From Capniomyces stellatus (taxonomy: Eukaryota > Kickxellomycota > Harpellomycetes > Harpellales > Legeriomycetaceae), in the NCBI GenBank assembly GCA_001661515.1, contig LUVW01000001.1:1620871-1684870 (forward strand): a stretch of 64,000 nucleotides of DNA, in the 5' to 3' direction. Below, piece by piece: positions 58,895 to 64,000 of this stretch; within the stretch, counting starts at the first letter, position 1, and every line of letters begins with the position of its first letter. The position numbers and the translations under genes are program-made. The notes beneath the pieces are model-generated. The model was given only the letters and a program-made list of their open reading frames with translations, had not been told where the DNA came from and searched no databases.

Positions 58895-59779
58895 TTTACC
58901 GTTCTTTTTTTGTTTATCCTCCTCTTCTCTTTTGTTTTATTGTGTAAAAAACAATAAAGGCCCCGCTTGTTGGTGATTTTTATACAGACCTTTATAACTG
59001 CGCTATTGATGCTACTTTTGAAATTGAAATGATGAACTGTTGATAAAGTGAATGTAACTTGGTTGACTTACTCGAGCAGTTATGTTACTCTTATGTCTGC
59101 TGCTGCACCTGTTTTTTTCTGTTTTTTTTTTTTGAACCCTAATTTTGTTGGCTTTTTTGGAAATATACAAAATCCTGAAATAATCTCTTTGTACTTTTGC
59201 TACCAATACCTTGTATTATTTTCCATTTCTAGCCTTCTATTTCTAGTTCTCCATTTGAAGGTTTTAGTGTAAATCGTAAATCAGTGTAAAATCTATTTTT
59301 ATCCCCGCTATTTTTGTATTCGCTATTAATAATGCTTCTCTACTTTTGTTTTATTTTGCCAATGGCATTCACACTCATATCACTTTCATATTAAACGTAG
59401 TATTACCGCTGAACTCTCTGATTTACAGTCACCAAGGTTAGCACAACTTGCAAATTTCGCTTTACTTGTGCGATTTATGTGTTGCTGGCTGTCACAGCTC
59501 ATTATTGACACACACATATATATACGACATTTTTTTTTTATTACTATTAATATATATTTATACGATCTTTTCATCTCATCGATAAATACTGTCACTCAGT
59601 TGCTCAAAACGACTATTTTTAACCATAAAGTCTTCAGCATTCAGTCTAGTATAATTGCTACTAAATATATTGACTAATATCATCATCAGAGCCCAATTGC
59701 TAGCTCGGCAAGTCTTCCAACTAGTACACTAGCTATGATTTATAATTTCACTGGGCTTGAGTGTTTTTTTTCTTGTATA

Positions 59780-59807
59780 TTGTTGTGTTGTGTTGTGTTG
59801 TGTTGTG
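59780..59807. repeat. (TTGTG)n microsatellite
   Basis: About five perfect copies of the five-base unit in AT-rich DNA. Confidence 0.9.
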
Positions 59808-60775
59808 ATTTTTGTCTGTTTGTTTTGACCAAATACGCTTTGGCTGTTGGCAAAGATAAATCATGTTTGCAACTTGAAGTGACCTTTAAAGCCTAAAAAT
59901 AAATCCAATTATTTCAGCTAAAGAAAAACGTTTAAAATAAATTCAGTTAGCGTTACGATCTTAAAAATAAATTGGAAATAAAGATCGTGTAGCAAGTAAA
60001 AAAGCAGTTCTGGTCAATTGCAAAATTCAAATTCTTCCAATTATTTGACTAACGATCTGTTTCAAATCATTTCTGTTTCTGTGATCCAAAGTTTTTTATT
60101 ATTTTATTTCTTAGCAACTATAGTATTAGTAGAACAGCAATCAGTGGCCATACTTTCCTATACCAACAAACCGAAAAGAGCTGGCCACATTCTTATTTAC
60201 CAAACTTTCACATCATGTCAGCAAGTTTTTTTTTTTTTGTTTTTTTTTTGCAAGAGTTTGCAAATTACGTTGTATCGTTTGAGTTTGGTCTAATGAGAGC
60301 AGAGCAGCTATCCTAATTGATAATGCAAAAAAACAAAATGAATATTGAGCTTGTAGACTTATTTGCCGATTTGATTGGCATTCAAAGTATAATATTCTGC
60401 TGTATATAATACAATAGTATAGCCATTTCTGTAATTTTATAAACAGATACCACTTTGGTGTTAGTCGGCTGTTTATTATGATGGATATGCACTAAAATTT
60501 AGGAGTTGCTCCTTATTCTGTATTGAAAGTATATTTACGTGGTACCAATATTAGTTATTTTCAATAACAAGAAAAAGAACTACTTTGTCAACTGTAATAT
60601 AATATTATAGTAACACCAAATGTATATAGGCAGACTTTGACAAACGCCTGAATATGAACTAGAACGTGTAGCAAATATACATGCGCCAAGGTAAATTCAA
60701 ACAGTAAACATAACAGTATATATAATATATGTAAACATCGACGGGCTGGAATCACTGAAACAATAGCGAGAGCAA

Positions 60776-60827
60776 GAACAAAGACAAAAGCAGGAACAAA
60801 GACAAAAGTAGGAACAAAGACGAGACT
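60776..60827. repeat. 18-bp tandem repeat, about 3 copies
   Basis: Unit AGGAACAAAGACAAAAGC with small changes, some 140 bases upstream of the DIL gene start. Confidence 0.85.
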
Positions 60828-60967
60828 TAATAGCAAATACAACCAACTAAACCCGCTGCGGTTTCAACTTGAAGTCGGTATCTCATCAAACCAAGATAAG
60901 GTAGTAATAACTATACGGGTGCACGTATCGGTTGAGTGCAGCCGCGCTAAAATACTTTGGACTAGGG

Positions 60968-63957
60968 ATGAGTAGTGACGAGAAGTCCAATCTCATCAAT
61001 ACGCCCAATATTGTCGTTGAAGGTTCCAATGAGAGTCCAAGCAATGATATAAATAGTGGATTTTTTGGTGCGGGGTCGGGAATTGGAAAGTTTTTTGATT
61101 TTTTCTCGCCAAAAGTAGCACAGGAAAGCAAAGAGCATTTTGAGAAGCTTTACGAGTTTGTAGAAAGGGAGGAATCAACATCATTAGACACCAGGTATGA
61201 TATCGACTCAATAACAAATAGAATGAAGAGCAACACGCTTTTTGAAGCCAACCCATTACAAACGCCGACGCCCGAGATCAACACAAGAGAAAGAATAAAT
61301 ATCAAATCTGGAAAGGAGGCCGAGGATGCAAAGCTAATAAAGACCAAGAAGAGTAAAAAGAAGAAAAAAGACATCCCAAACAGCAGCAGCCAAATTGGCA
61401 GGCTGTTGACAGGCAAAGATATAGGACTGAGGAATGTCAAGTTTGAGATCGAGAACAAGGATTTAGAGGCAAATTTTTTGAGCAGATCAGAGTATTACAC
61501 GTTATCGGACAGTGGTGATGCATCTATATACCCATACTTGGAGCTATCAGATTTACACAAGAAATGTATAGTGGTGTATTACAACGAAGAATTATGTTTC
61601 ATTGACCATAAGATTATAAAGGTTGGCGAGATATCTTGGGAGGACGAATCAGCTGATGCAGACAAAAGTAAGGGCAACCACGTGGAGATTGCAAAAAGCA
61701 AAGAAAAGAAAAAACAGAAAATGGATCCGGAAGGATGTTTGTTAAACAGGGACGAGTTTGTGTTGCTAGACGAACAAACCAAAAAAGGAGAGGACAGTGT
61801 TGGTGTTTTAGCAGAGCAGACAAAAGAGCCATATCAGCAAAGTAAGGAGAGTGATAAAACCGATTTGGCAGAGACATTGTACATAGAGGCCAATGGTAAA
61901 GATGGTGATAAAGATGATGATAAAGGCAGCTATAATTGTGGTGGTGAGTTGATACCAAGCAGAGAAAAAAAACGGGCCCACAGAGATTATTGCATGATTG
62001 ACAAGACAATAAAAAGGCACTACAAGGACAGGCCAAGCAAACGAAAAGGCAAAAAGAAGGGGAAGCATAAAGAGATTTACGAAAAAGACTACAGGAGAGT
62101 GAGTATACAAGAGTACTATAAAAAAATCAACAAAAAATATAGGCAGCACACTCTGTTCAAAGACACGCTAACTAAAACAACTCTCGACAATCTAGTAAAG
62201 GACTCATTTGGAAATATTTTGATTAGCGATCTTTTGCTAAAGGATATCAGATTGTCAAAGGTGGGTACTGCGTTAAATCTGACAGGCTTGCTTTACTCGT
62301 ATATATTTTTACCAATCTCACCCTGAATGGCGTTTAAATATTTCTAGCCCAAGAGCTGTATAAACTAAATATGCTGATATCGATCTATTTGTATGCCACT
62401 AACACGATAACTTATGCTGCTGCCCTTTCCATTCTACTTGTCTTTTTTTTTCATAAAATTTAGAGTGTCGACTCGCTTCTTGAATCCGGGTTTCAGGACT
62501 TTAAGGATGTCAAAAGCCTTTTTGGTTCAAAAAATTCAGGACTGATCGTTTTTGATGACCTGCCGTTGGATTTATTGTATCTGCCTGCACACACAACGTT
62601 TTTGGTTATATTTTATATGTACAGGTTTAATAGAATTGAAAAGTTGAGGGCTCTTCTTGAAAGCTTTGGTTCGGTGTTGGAGAGTATGATGGGTTCCAAG
62701 GAGACTGATCTGAGGGTTATTATCTATAATCTGTCGAATTTCTACGAGCTGTACTCAATACTGAAAAAGTTTAACCATCTGAAACTAATTCTCTCAAAGT
62801 TCCAGGCCCACATGGAAGAGTCAGGTCACAACGAGCTGGATAAAAACCTGGACTCCTTTGAACTCAAGCTTCTTGAGAACTTTAATTTTTTCGAAGGAAA
62901 TAAGTTGATTTACGACTCAATCCCAAAGATCAACCCTAGTACTAAAAGTGACAGAAGTGCAGAGGAAAATCTCGAAGCTGATCAAAATCTTGAGGTTTTT
63001 TTTAAAGAGCTGATCAAGAAATGTTTATACTGCCTATTTTATTCGGTTTCGAAATATTTTTTTCTTGAGGGTGCCTACAGCATAATGAGGAAAAGCGGTA
63101 CAGAATCAAGGAGCTTAGGGATATTTAACAGTGTAGTGGGGAAAATATCCTTGTCCAAAGATATTGCATCTGGAATCAGCGTTAGAACCATAATTGGAAA
63201 ACTAGATGACATACTGTATTACAGCAAAGTGTTCAATATTCCAAAGTGTATTTACAAGTTTGTATTATACGCTCTAGTCAACTCTCTATACTACACTACA
63301 TTGGACACAATACTTTCGCAGGTGGATTTTAGCAGTGGTGCTAACGGTAACCGGATTTTTTTTGTGTTTTATTTAATTACCCGTGTATTTATTAAATTTT
63401 AATGTGGCACTGGTGTTCCAACTAGCTTTAACAAAGCATAATTGCTCCTTGACTAAAGAATACAAATCAATTTCTGTGAATTAGGAAAACTGATCCTTGA
63501 AAATGTCTACGTTATACACGAGTGGTGTACGAGGAACCATATCACGAAAAATGTCCAATATACAGAAAAGATTTTGCGAACATGCAAGCTGATGATATTA
63601 TACGATGAATACCGACACAGCTCATCTGGAAATATATGCGACTTGCTTCGACTATCTTCTATGTTTACAAGGAAAGAGGTGTGTAGAATTCTAAACTTCT
63701 CAAACAATGATGCTCATCGGAGCAAGTATAAGGAGTTTTGGAGCAAAATACGAGTCAAGGACTACAGCGACATCAAATATCTAAAGTCATCTGCCCTCAG
63801 CGACCCTCGCCCACTAAGCCTTGCAGATGTTTCAAACGAAATTGCAAGCTCGCTGTTTGCATATGACGTGGATAGAATTTACCTAAACCTGTCGTTAGGC
63901 GCGGCAAGTGAAAGGATAGTGGCGCTGCAGTCGCATGCCATTTCGCATTTTTTGTAG
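60968..63957 (+). CDS. Dilute (DIL) domain protein without motor
   Basis: Three exons (60968-62260, 62464-63346, 63485-63957) give 882 residues; phases agree. The N-terminal 430 residues are polar, with a Lys run (TKKSKKKKKDIP) and one compact part (YYTLSDSGDASIYPYLELSD; CIVVYYNEELCFIDHK). The C-terminal 450 residues resemble the DIL fold of myosin V tails: NLSNFYELYSILKKF, a helix FFKELIKKCLYCLFYSVSKY, YALVNSLYYTT..., NVYVIHEWCTRNHITKN and ILRTCKLMILYD after the second junction, matching the DIL order of (N)-L-L, N-x-x-x-L-E-W and the Leu-Leu-Leu helix. Myosin motor, IQ motifs and ankyrin repeats are all absent. Fungal DIL proteins without motor act in polarised growth and vesicle transport, which is inference here. 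The first in-frame ATG is used. Confidence 0.65.
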
Positions 63958-64000
63958 CTTATTATAGCATTCACTATACTATTCATCTTAAACCCATGTT

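Larger units (their letters stand above)
58895..60967. other. Spacer between divergent genes
   Basis: 2.1 kb between the peptidase (minus) and the DIL protein (plus); both promoters lie here. Includes two short tandem repeats listed separately. A frame leading into 60968 opens with TTG and is not counted. No other gene recognised. Confidence 0.55.

Noticed and set aside
59780..59807. (TTGTG)n as a telomere-like repeat
   Set aside because: Only about five copies, internal, unit does not match the fungal TTAGGG type, and genes flank it on both sides.

Overview
The window looks like a chromosome segment of an AT-rich, early-diverging filamentous fungus. Evidence for a fungus: a Fus3/Kss1-type MAP kinase with a TEY lip, a Bud6/Aip3 polarity protein, a YIL108W-type metallopeptidase with a jacalin domain, a perilipin-like lipid-droplet protein and a Use1 SNARE. 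Evidence against a typical budding yeast: cytoplasmic dynein light chain, a DDX42-class helicase, complex I subunit NDUFB9, MEMO1, and 42 spliceosomal introns in the genes I could reconstruct. A Zoopagomycota-like lineage would fit, but placing it is inference. I see no prokaryotic operon, CRISPR array or recognisable transposon.

Layout. 2.3-7.7 kb (+): an RNA-binding-type protein joining a degenerate Nudix domain, two CCCH fingers and a W2-like C-terminus, then MEMO1. 8-9.8 kb (-): mitochondrial ribosomal protein uS12m and a tandem pair of threonine tRNAs. 12-14.7 kb (+): a ten-exon MAP kinase. 15-24.6 kb (-): an EEP-fold hydrolase with a tail anchor, two related single-span membrane proteins (one with a LEA2-like domain, one without), and a twelve-exon DDX42-type helicase. 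25-30.3 kb (-): Bud6/Aip3, which I rebuild as one 1709-residue gene from two long ORFs. 30.3-34.5 kb is gene-poor and holds repeats and a poly-C gap. 34.5-38.3 kb (-): two tandem PQ-loop transporter genes with identical intron layout. 39.6-45.1 kb (+): an SGNH/GDSL hydrolase, a perilipin-like protein and dynein light chain. 45.8-58.9 kb (-): an unknown disordered protein, a second tRNA-Thr(AGU), NDUFB9, Use1, a DNAJC11-type J protein and a zinc metallopeptidase. 61-64 kb (+): a dilute (DIL) domain protein.

The genes are mostly unrelated housekeeping functions; there is no metabolic cluster. Loose themes are polarity and cargo transport (Bud6, DIL protein, dynein light chain, MAP kinase), mitochondria (uS12m, NDUFB9, DNAJC11) and vacuole/membrane traffic (PQ-loop pair, Use1). 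Exon structures were built by hand from reading frame, GT-AG signals and family alignment recalled from general knowledge; none has transcript support here. A striking feature is that 40 of the 42 introns end in TAG.
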